Shown: positions 8,976 through 16,197, numbered from the stretch's first letter. The stretch: 30,341 bases of DNA from Bacillota bacterium (GCA_023412455.1 JAEYNQ010000186.1:1-30341); one strand, 5' to 3'. Program-made: numbers and translations. The notes: generated from the sequence alone by a model not told the origin.

Positions 8976-10020
8976 ACAGTATGCATTTTATAAAGCAACA
9001 GATGAGGACCAGGTTGGAATTCGAGATGTTTTTAGGAGTGGTAAGTTTGAAGGGGATATTGCTGTGCAATATTTAAGAGACCCTAACCCTCTAGCTTCCT
9101 TTCAAAAGGAAGGAGACAAATGTTTCGTGGTGGTACTCAAGGATAAAGAAAAGGATCAAATTATAGGAACAGGAAGCTGCATTATTAGAAGTGTATATTG
9201 GCAAGGAGAGATTAAGCGTTTAGGGTATTTAGCAGGCCTTAAACTACTCCCAGAGTATCAAAAGAAGATTGTCTTTATTCCTGCTATTTATCGTTATTTA
9301 TATGAAGAAATCAAAGATGAGGTGGATTTGTACTTTACCACTATTTTAAGTGATAATGTTGTTGTGCAAAAAATGCTAGAAAAACCTAGAAAAGTGATGC
9401 CACTTTATATTTATGCAGGAGAGTATAAGGTTTATTTTTGCAAGTCGGGAATTAGAAAAAGAAGATTGGAGGGGGACATAAGACATTGCACGAAAGATGA
9501 ATTAGCAGCCTTATATGAAGCTAAAGCGAAAACAGTTAACGGCAGTTTGACAAAGATTGACGCTTATGATTTGAAAAATGCTACCTTTTTTGGCCTATTT
9601 AAAAATGGAAAAGCTGTCACAGGAGGTTATGTCTTAAATCAACAAGGGTATAAGCAATATGTGGTGAAAAGCTATAGCTTTCTTTATAATATGCTTTCAA
9701 AGTGTCCAACCCGTTTGTTAGGCTATCCTTCTTTTCCTAAAATAGATGAAGCAGCTAATTACGCTTGTGCAGCTATTTGGGATATTGAGGATAATAAAGA
9801 GAGGGTCGAACAGTTATGGGCTTATATGAGAATGGAAGCGAGTGACTATGACTTTCTCATGCTGGGACTACACGAAAAAGATCCCCTCAGGTCATGTATT
9901 GAAAAAGGAAAGTATATCCCTTATAGTAGCAGATGCTACTGGGTAGACTGGCAACATAACAGAGCCCCTTATGAAAAAGCTTTAGGAGAAAATCTAGCTA
10001 TAGATGTAGCATTCTTGTGA
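8959..10020 (+). CDS. GNAT-family acyltransferase-like protein, cluster protein
   Basis: A 353-residue soluble protein. Residues 54-100 fit a GNAT core: strand CFVVVLKD, strand QIIGTGSCIIRSVYW, then RLGYLAGLKLLPEYQKK (87-103), which resembles GNAT motif A where acetyl-CoA pyrophosphate is bound, followed by a helix and a strand LYFTTILSDN (124-133) with an Asn in the motif-B position. The C-terminal 200 residues may be a second, degenerate GNAT-like half (IWDIEDNKERVEQLWAYM). The ATG lies inside the preceding gene and is preceded by ATAGGAGGG. It closes the radical SAM/GH3 cluster. A role in acylating an amine or hydroxyl of the cluster product is inferred from fold and position only. Confidence 0.6.
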   Translation: MNFQNKQYAFYKATDEDQVGIRDVFRSGKFEGDIAVQYLRDPNPLASFQKEGDKCFVVVLKDKEKDQIIGTGSCIIRSVYWQGEIKRLGYLAGLKLLPEYQKKIVFIPAIYRYLYEEIKDEVDLYFTTILSDNVVVQKMLEKPRKVMPLYIYAGEYKVYFCKSGIRKRRLEGDIRHCTKDELAALYEAKAKTVNGSLTKIDAYDLKNATFFGLFKNGKAVTGGYVLNQQGYKQYVVKSYSFLYNMLSKCPTRLLGYPSFPKIDEAANYACAAIWDIEDNKERVEQLWAYMRMEASDYDFLMLGLHEKDPLRSCIEKGKYIPYSSRCYWVDWQHNRAPYEKALGENLAIDVAFL

Positions 10021-10148
10021 GCAGTTTGAGTACAGAAAGGATACCAGATTTTATTGAAAAGCTTTACAATGCTGTGTGGTCATCATTTGATACAGATAAA
10101 AAACATTCTGAGGATGTTGGTAGCCTCCCTTGTTTATTGTGGGGATAA
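10017..10148 (+). CDS. Possible 43-aa small ORF coupled to the cluster
   Basis: A GTG codon overlaps the TGA of the preceding gene in a GTGA arrangement and opens a 43-codon frame ending in TAA at 10146-10148. The product begins with Ser/Leu, has a segment that could form an amphipathic helix (IPDFIEKLYNAVWSSF), then a charged stretch and a hydrophobic Cys-containing tail (LPCLLWG). There is no good Shine-Dalgarno next to the GTG, so translation would depend on coupling, and a frame this long can arise by chance in this sequence. It could be a small cluster protein, a peptide substrate, a remnant of a longer gene, or not translated. Confidence 0.25.
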   Translation: MSSLSTERIPDFIEKLYNAVWSSFDTDKKHSEDVGSLPCLLWG

Positions 10149-10193
10149 ATATTAAAATAAAGTAAAAAAATGTGGATAATAAGGAGAAAAAGA

Positions 10194-10955
10194 ATGTATT
10201 TTGATTCTCATGCTCATTATGATGATGAGCGATTTGATGAAGATAGAGAGAGTTTATTAGAGGCCTTGCCTAAACATGGAGTGGGGAGGGTAGTCAATGC
10301 AGCAGCAGATATGAAGTCTACTTATACCGGGTTAGAACTGGCTAAGAGATATCGTTATATTTATTGCAGCGTTGGCGTGCATCCCCATGAAGTAAAAGAA
10401 TTAGAAGAAAAGGATATAGAAACGCTTAAAAAGTTATCAAAAGAGGAAAAAGTAGTTGCCATTGGTGAAATAGGTCTTGATTATTATTATGACTTTTCAC
10501 CACGGGAGGAGCAGCGTAAGTGGTTTAAAAGACAATTAGAACTAGCCAAGGAAGTTCAGCTACCAGTCATTATTCATAGTCGAGATGCCTGTCAGGAGAC
10601 TTTTGATTTAATCCATGAGAGTGGTGTATCAGAAGGTGTTATTCATTGCTTCTCAGGAAGTAAGGAACTGGCTAAGGAATATGTTAAAAAAGGATTTTAT
10701 ATAGGCATAGGTGGTTCTTGTACTTTTAAAAATGCCAAAAAGACAGTAGAAGTGATAAAAGCCATTGACTTGGAGAGAATTCTTATTGAAACCGATGCGC
10801 CTTATTTAACCCCTATTCCCTATAGAGGAGAAAGGAATGATTCCTCTTATTTAAAGTATGTGATTCAGAAGATTAGTGAGTTAAAAGGTGTGAGTTCAGC
10901 TGAAGTAGAGGACGTGACCTACGCAAATGCGCTAAGAATGTTTAAATTGTCCTAG
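10194..10955 (+). CDS. tatD: TatD-family metal-dependent hydrolase (DNase)
   Basis: TIM-barrel metallohydrolase of the TatD/YabD family, normally about 255 residues, matching the 253 here. Metal-binding and catalytic motifs are all visible: DSHAHYDD at the N-terminus (HxH), GEIGLDYYYD, VIIHSRDA, IHCFSG and the ETDAPYLTP motif near the end. Family members act as Mg-dependent 3'-5' exonucleases and have been linked to DNA repair. I chose the ATG at 10194 because AAGGAG at 10181-10186 is seven bases upstream and the protein then starts exactly as the family does; an in-frame ATG at 10170 lacks a ribosome binding site. It is followed by a strong terminator. The gene order tatD, yabE-like, rsmA is conserved in many Firmicutes. 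Confidence 0.93.
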   Translation: MYFDSHAHYDDERFDEDRESLLEALPKHGVGRVVNAAADMKSTYTGLELAKRYRYIYCSVGVHPHEVKELEEKDIETLKKLSKEEKVVAIGEIGLDYYYDFSPREEQRKWFKRQLELAKEVQLPVIIHSRDACQETFDLIHESGVSEGVIHCFSGSKELAKEYVKKGFYIGIGGSCTFKNAKKTVEVIKAIDLERILIETDAPYLTPIPYRGERNDSSYLKYVIQKISELKGVSSAEVEDVTYANALRMFKLS

Positions 10956-10984
10956 GGAATAACAAACTATAAAATAACAGATAG

Positions 10985-11025
10985 AATAAGGAAACAGTTT
11001 TTGTAAAAAACTGTTTCCTTATTTT
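10985..11025 (+). terminator. Intrinsic terminator after tatD
   Basis: An 18-bp uninterrupted stem: AATAAGGAAACAGTTTTT (10985-11002) pairs with the complement at 11006-11025 around a 3-nt loop, and the 3' arm runs into a T-rich tract ATTTTGTTT. A-rich sequence on the other side means it could also work on the minus strand, but no minus gene ends here. It ends the radical SAM cluster/tatD transcription. Confidence 0.9.
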
Positions 11026-11528
11026 GTTTACATATACTAAACTTATTGGATATTATTGTGTTATTCAATATTAAACTAGCATATAAATAATTGCCTAAAA
11101 AATAAAACAAACATCTAACAATTTAGTTATTATTTTTTTTAATGTAAAAATAAGTAGGTGGATGGTATAAAATTACAAAAATGTGAATATAATATTTATT
11201 AATTAGATATTACGAAGTTATTAAGTAGCACTAATTAAAAAACTTTTTTTAGTACCCTATAAACCTTGATAAATGGTAAAATGTAAGATAAAAATAGGTG
11301 TTTTTTTAAATGTTTCCAAGAAAAGTTATTACAAAAAGCTTGAAATTCTCACCAAGGTATATTACAATTTGAAATGTAGTTGAAATAAACTAAAAATTAC
11401 ATTTATTACCAAATGATTGTAGTAAAGCCCGATTCGCCAGATCAAGTGAGAAAATCAAATTGTTTTAGTTAGTAAAAGATACACTAAACTTTAGCTACTA
11501 GAACAAGCCAATTTATAAGGAGGTAATC
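11026..11528. other. AT-rich non-coding stretch and leader of the G5/3D gene
   Basis: About 500 bases with no convincing gene. It is markedly AT-rich with many A and T runs. The only clear element is a sigma-A promoter at 11340-11368, which implies a leader of roughly 150 nt before the start codon at 11529. The leader contains a less AT-rich segment (about 11427-11450, GCCCGATTCGCCAGATC) that may be structured, but I do not recognise a riboswitch class. A 19-codon frame from an ATG at 11414 has no ribosome binding site. Confidence 0.5.
11340..11368 (+). promoter_or_regulatory. Sigma-A promoter of the G5/3D gene
   Basis: TTGAAA at 11340-11345, a 17-nt spacer, and TACAAT at 11363-11368, matching the sigma-A consensus at 5 of 6 positions in both boxes. 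It would start transcription near 11375. Confidence 0.65.
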
Positions 11529-12545
11529 ATGAAGAATCGAAGTAGAATCGCTTTATTGGTTATTGTGTTGTTTATGCTAGGTACCATTAGTATTACAGCC
11601 TACCAATCCCTATCTAAAATTGTTACAGTGATTGATGATGGGAAAGTGACTCAATATGAGACGGACGCTGCCAGTGTAGACGAATTATTAAGACAGTTAA
11701 ATATTACTTTAGAAGAAAAAGATACTATTACACCAAGTGTAGAGACTTTAATAGATAATAATCTAAAGGTTACCATCGAAAGATGGAAACCAACTGTAAA
11801 GCTTACCGTAGATGGTCAAAGCGTTCAGTTTAAGACAGGATTTAAAACCGTTGGAGATATTGTTAAGGCAAAAAATTTTCAAAGTGAGCAGGAATTAGTT
11901 GTAGAGCCAAGTATAGATACCCCTATTACAGATGGTATGGATATTGTGGTTAAGACAACAAGGGTTGAGAAATTCACCCAAGAGCGAGAGATGGCTTACA
12001 ATGTAGTAAAAAAAGAGACTCAAGAGCTTAAAATAGGCGAAACACAAGTTCAACAAGTAGGTATAAAGGGTACTGAAAGAGTAACCATTGAAAGAACTTA
12101 TGTGGGTAATGAATTAGTGGAGGAAACAGTTAAAGAAGCTGAGATTCTTGTTCCAAGTGTAGATGAGATTGTACTTATTGGAGCTAAGGATGTAGTTAGA
12201 GATGCAAACGGAATGGCCTATGAATATACCAAGGTGTATAACATGGAAGCCACAGCTTATACGGATACCGAAGGAGATGGCTGGGGCAGTCAAACAGCAA
12301 GTGGTATGCGTGCTGGTGTAGGCATCATTGCTGTAGACCCTAGAGTCATTCCACTTGGTACCAAACTTTTTGTTGAAGGTTATGGCTTGGCCATAGCAGG
12401 AGATACAGGTGGCGCTATCAAAGGACATATCGTGGATTTATTCTTCGAAACCAAGGCGGAATGCCGTCAGTTTGGCCGTAGACAGAGAAAAGTATATGTA
12501 CTAGCTGATCAAGACTTAGATGTCTTAGCCGCTAGAAATCAATAA
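11529..12545 (+). CDS. YabE-like protein with DUF348, G5 and 3D domains
   Basis: A 338-residue exported or membrane-anchored cell-wall protein. Residues 8-27 form a single N-terminal hydrophobic segment. Two ubiquitin-like DUF348 repeats follow (about 32-80 and 86-140), each beginning with a VTVIDDG/KLTVDGQ-type strand, then a G5 domain (about 145-222) and a C-terminal 3D domain (about 235-335) with MEATAYT, AVDPRVIPLG, AGDTGG and GHIVDLFF, whose aspartates name the domain and form the catalytic site in the related MltA/resuscitation-promoting-factor-like lytic enzymes. The likely role is peptidoglycan remodelling. AAGGAGG precedes the ATG. In Bacillus, yabE lies between tatD and rnmV-rsmA; here rnmV is not between them. 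It has its own promoter and terminator. Confidence 0.9.
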   Translation: MKNRSRIALLVIVLFMLGTISITAYQSLSKIVTVIDDGKVTQYETDAASVDELLRQLNITLEEKDTITPSVETLIDNNLKVTIERWKPTVKLTVDGQSVQFKTGFKTVGDIVKAKNFQSEQELVVEPSIDTPITDGMDIVVKTTRVEKFTQEREMAYNVVKKETQELKIGETQVQQVGIKGTERVTIERTYVGNELVEETVKEAEILVPSVDEIVLIGAKDVVRDANGMAYEYTKVYNMEATAYTDTEGDGWGSQTASGMRAGVGIIAVDPRVIPLGTKLFVEGYGLAIAGDTGGAIKGHIVDLFFETKAECRQFGRRQRKVYVLADQDLDVLAARNQ

Positions 12546-12553
12546 AGTTTAAG

Positions 12554-12586
12554 AAGAGCCTTCTTGTAGGAGGCTCTTTTGTTTTG
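12554..12586 (+). terminator. Intrinsic terminator after the G5/3D gene
   Basis: AAGAGCCTTCT (12554-12564) pairs with AGGAGGCTCTT (12568-12578) through 11 bp including one G-U, with a TGT loop and a following TTTTGTTTT tract. Confidence 0.88.
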
Positions 12587-12723
12587 GATTCATTTGCTGA
12601 TTTCAACTACTTAAAAGAGAAAATACTTCTCTTAAAGCTATAAAAATAGAGTAAAGAACTGATACTACTATACAGAACTTTTTAGAATGTGGTATGATAC
12701 AGCAAGAAGGAGTGAAGAACTTA

Positions 12724-13593
12724 ATGCAAAAGATAGCAACCCCTGAAGGAACCAAGGCGATACTTAATAAGTATGCTTTTATTTTTCAAAAGAAGTTTGG
12801 ACAAAACTTTTTGATAGATCCCCATGTATTAGATAAAATTATTAGTTCAGCTCATATGACAAAAGAAGATTGTGTTTTAGAGATAGGCCCAGGGATAGGA
12901 AGTGTGACTCAGGCCCTTATAGAAAATGCAGGTAAAGTTATTTCTGTAGAGATTGATAATCAACTTATTCCGATTCTAGAGGAGCAATTTGGCCAGGAAG
13001 AAAACTTTCAGCTTATTCATAAGGATATTCTAAAGGTAGATTTAAAGGCATTAATTGCAAAGGAGTCGCCTAACCGTCCTATTAAAGTTGTAGCCAATTT
13101 GCCCTACTATATTACAACGCCCATTATTATGACCTTATTAGAAAATGAGTTACCTATAGAGAGCATTACAGTGATGGTGCAAAAGGAAGTAGCTGACAGG
13201 CTTGCCTCTCCACCAGGAAGTAAGCAATATGGAGCCATTACTGTTTCAGTCAATTACTTTGCCGAGCCCTATCTCGTGGCTAATGTACCACGCAACTGCT
13301 TTATGCCACGTCCTAATGTTGATTCGGCTGTTTTGAAGCTCACTTTAAATAAGGAGCCAGTGGTAGAGGTGAATAATAAGGCGCAAATGTTCCGCATCAT
13401 TAAATCCAGTTTCCTACAAAGGCGAAAAACCCTTTTAAATACCCTAGGAGCCAATGCGGAGTTAGGCCTTACTAAAGAGAAGCTTAAAGCTTTATTAGAT
13501 GAGAGTGGTGTTGGGGCAACCACAAGAGGAGAAACCTTATCCCTTCAAGACTTTGCTAGGCTTTCTAATTATATTGACGCCCATCGTGACTAA
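12724..13593 (+). CDS. rsmA: 16S rRNA (adenine1518/1519-N6) dimethyltransferase RsmA
   Basis: Also called KsgA; it dimethylates two adjacent adenines in the 3' hairpin of 16S rRNA during small-subunit maturation. Seen in order: KKFGQNFLIDPHVL (residues 23-36, family signature), VLEIGPGIGSVT (51-62, SAM-binding motif I), SVEID (74-78, acidic residue contacting the ribose) and NLPYYI (about 121-126, catalytic motif IV N-L-P-Y). Length 289 is normal. I place the start at 12724, where the protein begins MQKIATPEGT like its relatives, with AAGGAG at 12707-12712; an in-frame ATG at 12694 has no ribosome binding site and lies in a possible extended -10 (TGGTATGAT). No terminator is evident downstream. 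Confidence 0.95.
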   Translation: MQKIATPEGTKAILNKYAFIFQKKFGQNFLIDPHVLDKIISSAHMTKEDCVLEIGPGIGSVTQALIENAGKVISVEIDNQLIPILEEQFGQEENFQLIHKDILKVDLKALIAKESPNRPIKVVANLPYYITTPIIMTLLENELPIESITVMVQKEVADRLASPPGSKQYGAITVSVNYFAEPYLVANVPRNCFMPRPNVDSAVLKLTLNKEPVVEVNNKAQMFRIIKSSFLQRRKTLLNTLGANAELGLTKEKLKALLDESGVGATTRGETLSLQDFARLSNYIDAHRD

Positions 13594-13624
13594 AAAGTAA
13601 AAACGTAAGAGAAAAATAAAAGGG

Positions 13625-13653
13625 TTGACATTTGCAAGAATAGTCAATATAAT
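13625..13653 (+). promoter_or_regulatory. Consensus sigma-A promoter of the aromatic operon
   Basis: Perfect TTGACA at 13625-13630, 17-nt spacer, perfect TATAAT at 13648-13653. Transcription would begin near 13660, giving a leader of about 535 nt before the DAHP synthase start, which contains the leader peptide and attenuator described separately. Confidence 0.92.
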
Positions 13654-13782
13654 TAACCTAAATTTAGATTAGTCATCATTATAAGCTAAAGCATTGTTGA
13701 AGGAATATAGATAGACTGACAAAAAGTCCTATGAAGTAGAATAAATTATAATTTAAATGAAAAAGGAAAGGACAAAGAAAAG

Positions 13783-13911
13783 ATGAAAACTCTAATAGCA
13801 TTTATAGCAAAAATGAATACATTCTTTTTTAGCTGGGGCTACTTTTATTTTAGCGCTGGTACTTTTTGCTGTAAACAAAATAGAGTGAAGCCTTTTGGCA
13901 TAGTCGTCTAA
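13783..13911 (+). CDS. Aromatic-rich leader peptide (42 aa) for attenuation
   Basis: An ATG at 13783 with AAAGGA at 13767-13772 opens a 42-codon frame ending TAA at 13909-13911. Residues 14-23 read FFFSWGYFYF: eight aromatic residues of ten (five Phe, one Trp, two Tyr) encoded at 13822-13851, with a further Phe at 28. It lies between a consensus promoter and a strong terminator, directly ahead of genes for DAHP synthase and prephenate dehydratase, whose products lead to exactly these amino acids. This is the classic arrangement of ribosome-mediated attenuation (compare the enterobacterial pheA and trp leader peptides, an established mechanism): scarcity of charged tRNA-Phe, -Tyr or -Trp would stall the ribosome and favour readthrough. 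The peptide itself is probably just a sensor. An internal ATG (codon 11) could also serve as start. Confidence 0.8.
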   Translation: MKTLIAFIAKMNTFFFSWGYFYFSAGTFCCKQNRVKPFGIVV

Positions 13912-13916
13912 ATGAA

Positions 13917-13952
13917 TATATCTTTGTTCTCCTAAAAATTTCAAAAGATATA
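13917..13952 (+). promoter_or_regulatory. Hairpin between leader peptide stop and terminator
   Basis: TATATCTTT (13917-13925) and AAAGATATA (13944-13952) form a 9-bp stem directly after the leader stop codon and directly before the terminator. A short alternative pairing is also possible: AAGCCTT (13888-13894) with the terminator 5' arm AAGGC(C)TT (13952-13959, one bulge), while AGCC at 13889-13892 could instead pair with GGCT inside the aromatic codons (13837-13840). This resembles a 1:2 / 2:3 / 3:4 switch, but the pairings are short and need folding to judge. Confidence 0.45.
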
Positions 13953-13990
13953 AGGCCTTATGTACCAAAAGTGCATAGGGCCTTTTTATA
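13952..13990 (+). terminator. Attenuator terminator of the aromatic operon
   Basis: AAGGCCTTATGTAC (13952-13965) pairs with GTGCATAGGGCCTT (13971-13984) over 14 positions counting two G-U pairs, with loop CAAAA, followed by TTT and AT-rich sequence. It stands 40 nt after the leader peptide stop and about 210 nt before the DAHP synthase start codon, so it must be bypassed for the operon to be expressed. The remaining 13991-14195 carries no gene and no T-box that I can recognise. Confidence 0.85.
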
Positions 13991-14195
13991 TTTATAAATT
14001 AAGGCAATTTAGAACTAGCAAATATTTCGTATTTGAGACTAAAAATGAGGGCCCAATGGAGGTGTTAAATACAGAAATAGATGTTTAGGAATAGTCGTTA
14101 CTCTTGCTTTAAGGAGAAAGGGCTAGTGGTGAAGTAATGGAACAGTAATCCTTGGTTGTAGGGGATAAAACAATAAAAAATAGGAGGCAGGAGCT

Positions 14196-15224
14196 ATGAT
14201 TATAGTCATGAAAAACAATGTTGCAGAGGAAGATATTTTAAAGTTAATGGAGGAATTAACTGATAGTTATAATATATCTATTCAAAAAATCACAGGGAAT
14301 CAATGTACAGTTTTAGGGGTAGTAGGGGATTCGTCTTCTATTGAATTAGATGATATTGCAAGAGATTGCCGTGTGGAAAAGGCTATGCGTGTAAAGGAAC
14401 CCTTCAAAAAGGCTAATAGAGCCTTTCATCCAGACAATAGTGTGTATGAGATTGCAGGAAGAAGCATAGGAGGTAAGGATTTAGCCATTATTGCAGGACC
14501 TTGTTCGGTAGAGAGTGAAGACCAGATTATAGGTATTGCAGAAGAGGTAAAAGCAGCAGGAGCCACTTTCTTACGAGGAGGAGCTTATAAGCCACGTACT
14601 TCACCCTATGCATTCCAAGGCTTAGAGGCAGAAGGACTAGAGCTTCTTAAAATCGCTAGGGCAAAGACAGGACTGCCTATTGTGACAGAAATCATGGATC
14701 CTAGTACATTGGATAAATTTGTAGAGGATGTAGATGTGATTCAAGTAGGGGCACGAAATATGCAAAACTTCTCACTCCTTAAATTGTTAGGTCAAACTCA
14801 AAAACCTATTTTGCTTAAGAGAGGTCTTTCATCCACTATTGAAGAATGGATTATGTCTGCAGAGTACATTATGGCAGGAGGAAATACCCAGGTTATTCTT
14901 TGTGAGAGAGGGGTTCGAACTTTTGAAACTTATACCCGTAATACATTGGACCTATCCGCTATTGCAGCTATTAAAAAACTAAGCCACTTACCTATTATTG
15001 TAGATCCAAGTCATGCCACAGGCCTTCGCTATATGGTAGAGCCTATGTGTATGGCAGCTATTGCAGCAGGCGTAGATGGACTTATTATTGAAGTACACAA
15101 TAATCCTCCAAAGGCTCTTTGTGATGGGCCACAATCCGTAACACCTAAGGATTTTGAGAGTATTGTAAATAAAGCAAGGAAGTTTGCAGAGCTAGTAGAA
15201 CGTGAAATTAGAGAGGTGAGGTAA
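14196..15224 (+). CDS. aroF: 3-deoxy-7-phosphoheptulonate (DAHP) synthase
   Basis: First enzyme of the shikimate pathway: condenses phosphoenolpyruvate with erythrose 4-phosphate. The 342-residue form has an N-terminal ferredoxin-like regulatory domain (about 1-70) ahead of the barrel, as in type I-beta enzymes of Thermotoga and many Firmicutes. Barrel motifs: IIAGPCSVES (98-107), LRGGAYKPRTSPYAFQG (126-142), QVGARNMQNF, ILLKRG, VILCERGVRTFE and VDPSHATG, which supply the PEP-binding Arg/Lys and metal-binding Cys, His, Glu and Asp. AGGAGG at 14182-14187 fixes the ATG. The stop overlaps the next ATG by one base (TAATG), so the two genes are coupled. Regulation is probably by the upstream aromatic leader/attenuator, plus feedback through the N-terminal domain. 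Confidence 0.95.
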   Translation: MIIVMKNNVAEEDILKLMEELTDSYNISIQKITGNQCTVLGVVGDSSSIELDDIARDCRVEKAMRVKEPFKKANRAFHPDNSVYEIAGRSIGGKDLAIIAGPCSVESEDQIIGIAEEVKAAGATFLRGGAYKPRTSPYAFQGLEAEGLELLKIARAKTGLPIVTEIMDPSTLDKFVEDVDVIQVGARNMQNFSLLKLLGQTQKPILLKRGLSSTIEEWIMSAEYIMAGGNTQVILCERGVRTFETYTRNTLDLSAIAAIKKLSHLPIIVDPSHATGLRYMVEPMCMAAIAAGVDGLIIEVHNNPPKALCDGPQSVTPKDFESIVNKARKFAELVEREIREVR

Positions 15225-16177
15225 TGGCAGAGGAACACTATTCCTATATTGGCAATAAATTAAGAGTATCTATAGAAAATCTCTATAAGCATAATGAACA
15301 TATTTTAAGACAGATTGAAGAAGGATTAAGAGAAGAACCCTATAGGGAGCCAGTAGTAGGCTATCAAGGAGTAGAAGGTTCCAATGGGGAAGAAGCAGCT
15401 CTCACCTATTTTGGGCAAGGGGCTTCAGCTTTTAAGGCTCATGAGGAGTTTGAAGATGTGTTTCTTGCGCTTCAGGCAGGAAGTATTGACTATGGTGTTG
15501 TGCCCATTGAAAATTCCAGTGCAGGTGAGGTAGTCGATAGCTATGATTTGTTGAAAAAATATGATCTATATATAGTAGGTGAACAAGTGCTAAGAATTCA
15601 AAATAACCTCTTAGCTATAAAGGGAACCCAACTAGAAGAAATTAGAGAGGTCTATTCCCATCCACAAGCTCTTTCACAAAGTAAAGAATTTCTAAGGAAG
15701 CATAAACAGATGCAGCCAAAGGCCTATGTAAATACAGCTATGGCAGCTCAGTTTGTAGCAGAGATGAAGGACAGGTCAAAGGCTGCTATAGGAAGTAAGA
15801 GAGCGGCTAAGCTCTATGGGTTAGAGGTACTAGAGGAAGGTATTCATTTTAACAAAAACAACTCTACCCGATTCGTTATCCTAGGTAAAGCCATGAATAT
15901 AGCAGACAACTGTGATAAGATCAGTATCGTTTTTAATACAGCTCATGAGAGTGGAGCACTTTATCAAATACTGGGTCACTTTGCTTATAACGGATTGAAT
16001 CTCCTCAAGATTCAATCCAGGCCACTTCAAGAAAAAAATTGGGAATATTTCTTTTTTGCCGATTTAGAAGGGAATCTTCAGGATGCCAATGTCCTTATTG
16101 CTCTAGGAAAAGTCAAGGAACATACCAAATACTTTAAAATTCTAGGGAACTATAAACAGGCAAGTCAGGAAACTTAA
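15224..16177 (+). CDS. pheA: Prephenate dehydratase with C-terminal ACT domain
   Basis: Converts prephenate to phenylpyruvate in phenylalanine synthesis. The catalytic domain starts at VVGYQGVEGSNGEEAAL (44-60) and includes PIENSSAGEV (94-103), YSHPQAL (144-150) and the catalytic STRF (214-217). An ACT domain follows with GALY (244-247) and IQSRP (263-267), counterparts of the Phe-binding GALV and ESRP motifs; the Glu of ESRP is replaced by Gln. The first 43 residues are a short, charged helical segment where bifunctional P-proteins carry a chorismate mutase domain of about 90 residues; it is too short for that domain, so the protein is probably monofunctional. The overlap with aroF suggests translational coupling. 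Length 317. Confidence 0.92.
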   Translation: MAEEHYSYIGNKLRVSIENLYKHNEHILRQIEEGLREEPYREPVVGYQGVEGSNGEEAALTYFGQGASAFKAHEEFEDVFLALQAGSIDYGVVPIENSSAGEVVDSYDLLKKYDLYIVGEQVLRIQNNLLAIKGTQLEEIREVYSHPQALSQSKEFLRKHKQMQPKAYVNTAMAAQFVAEMKDRSKAAIGSKRAAKLYGLEVLEEGIHFNKNNSTRFVILGKAMNIADNCDKISIVFNTAHESGALYQILGHFAYNGLNLLKIQSRPLQEKNWEYFFFADLEGNLQDANVLIALGKVKEHTKYFKILGNYKQASQET

Positions 16178-16197
16178 GCAAAACACATGGGTATCTA

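Noticed and set aside
10017..10148. Classifying the radical SAM cluster as a RiPP pathway with this ORF as precursor
   Set aside because: No recognisable leader, no peptidase or exporter, no peptide-recognition domain in the radical SAM proteins, and a GH3 ligase points rather to acyl-amide chemistry.
11400..11460. c-di-AMP (ydaO-type) riboswitch before the YabE-like gene
   Set aside because: GCCCGATTCGCCAG slightly recalls part of that motif, but the other conserved G-rich blocks are missing.
12694..12723. Upstream ATG as start of rsmA
   Set aside because: No ribosome binding site and ten extra residues not found in the family; the ATG at 12724 fits both.
13988..14195. T-box leader before aroF
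   Set aside because: No match to the T-box core (AGGGTGGNACCGCG-like) or a specifier stem was found; the leader peptide and terminator explain the region better.
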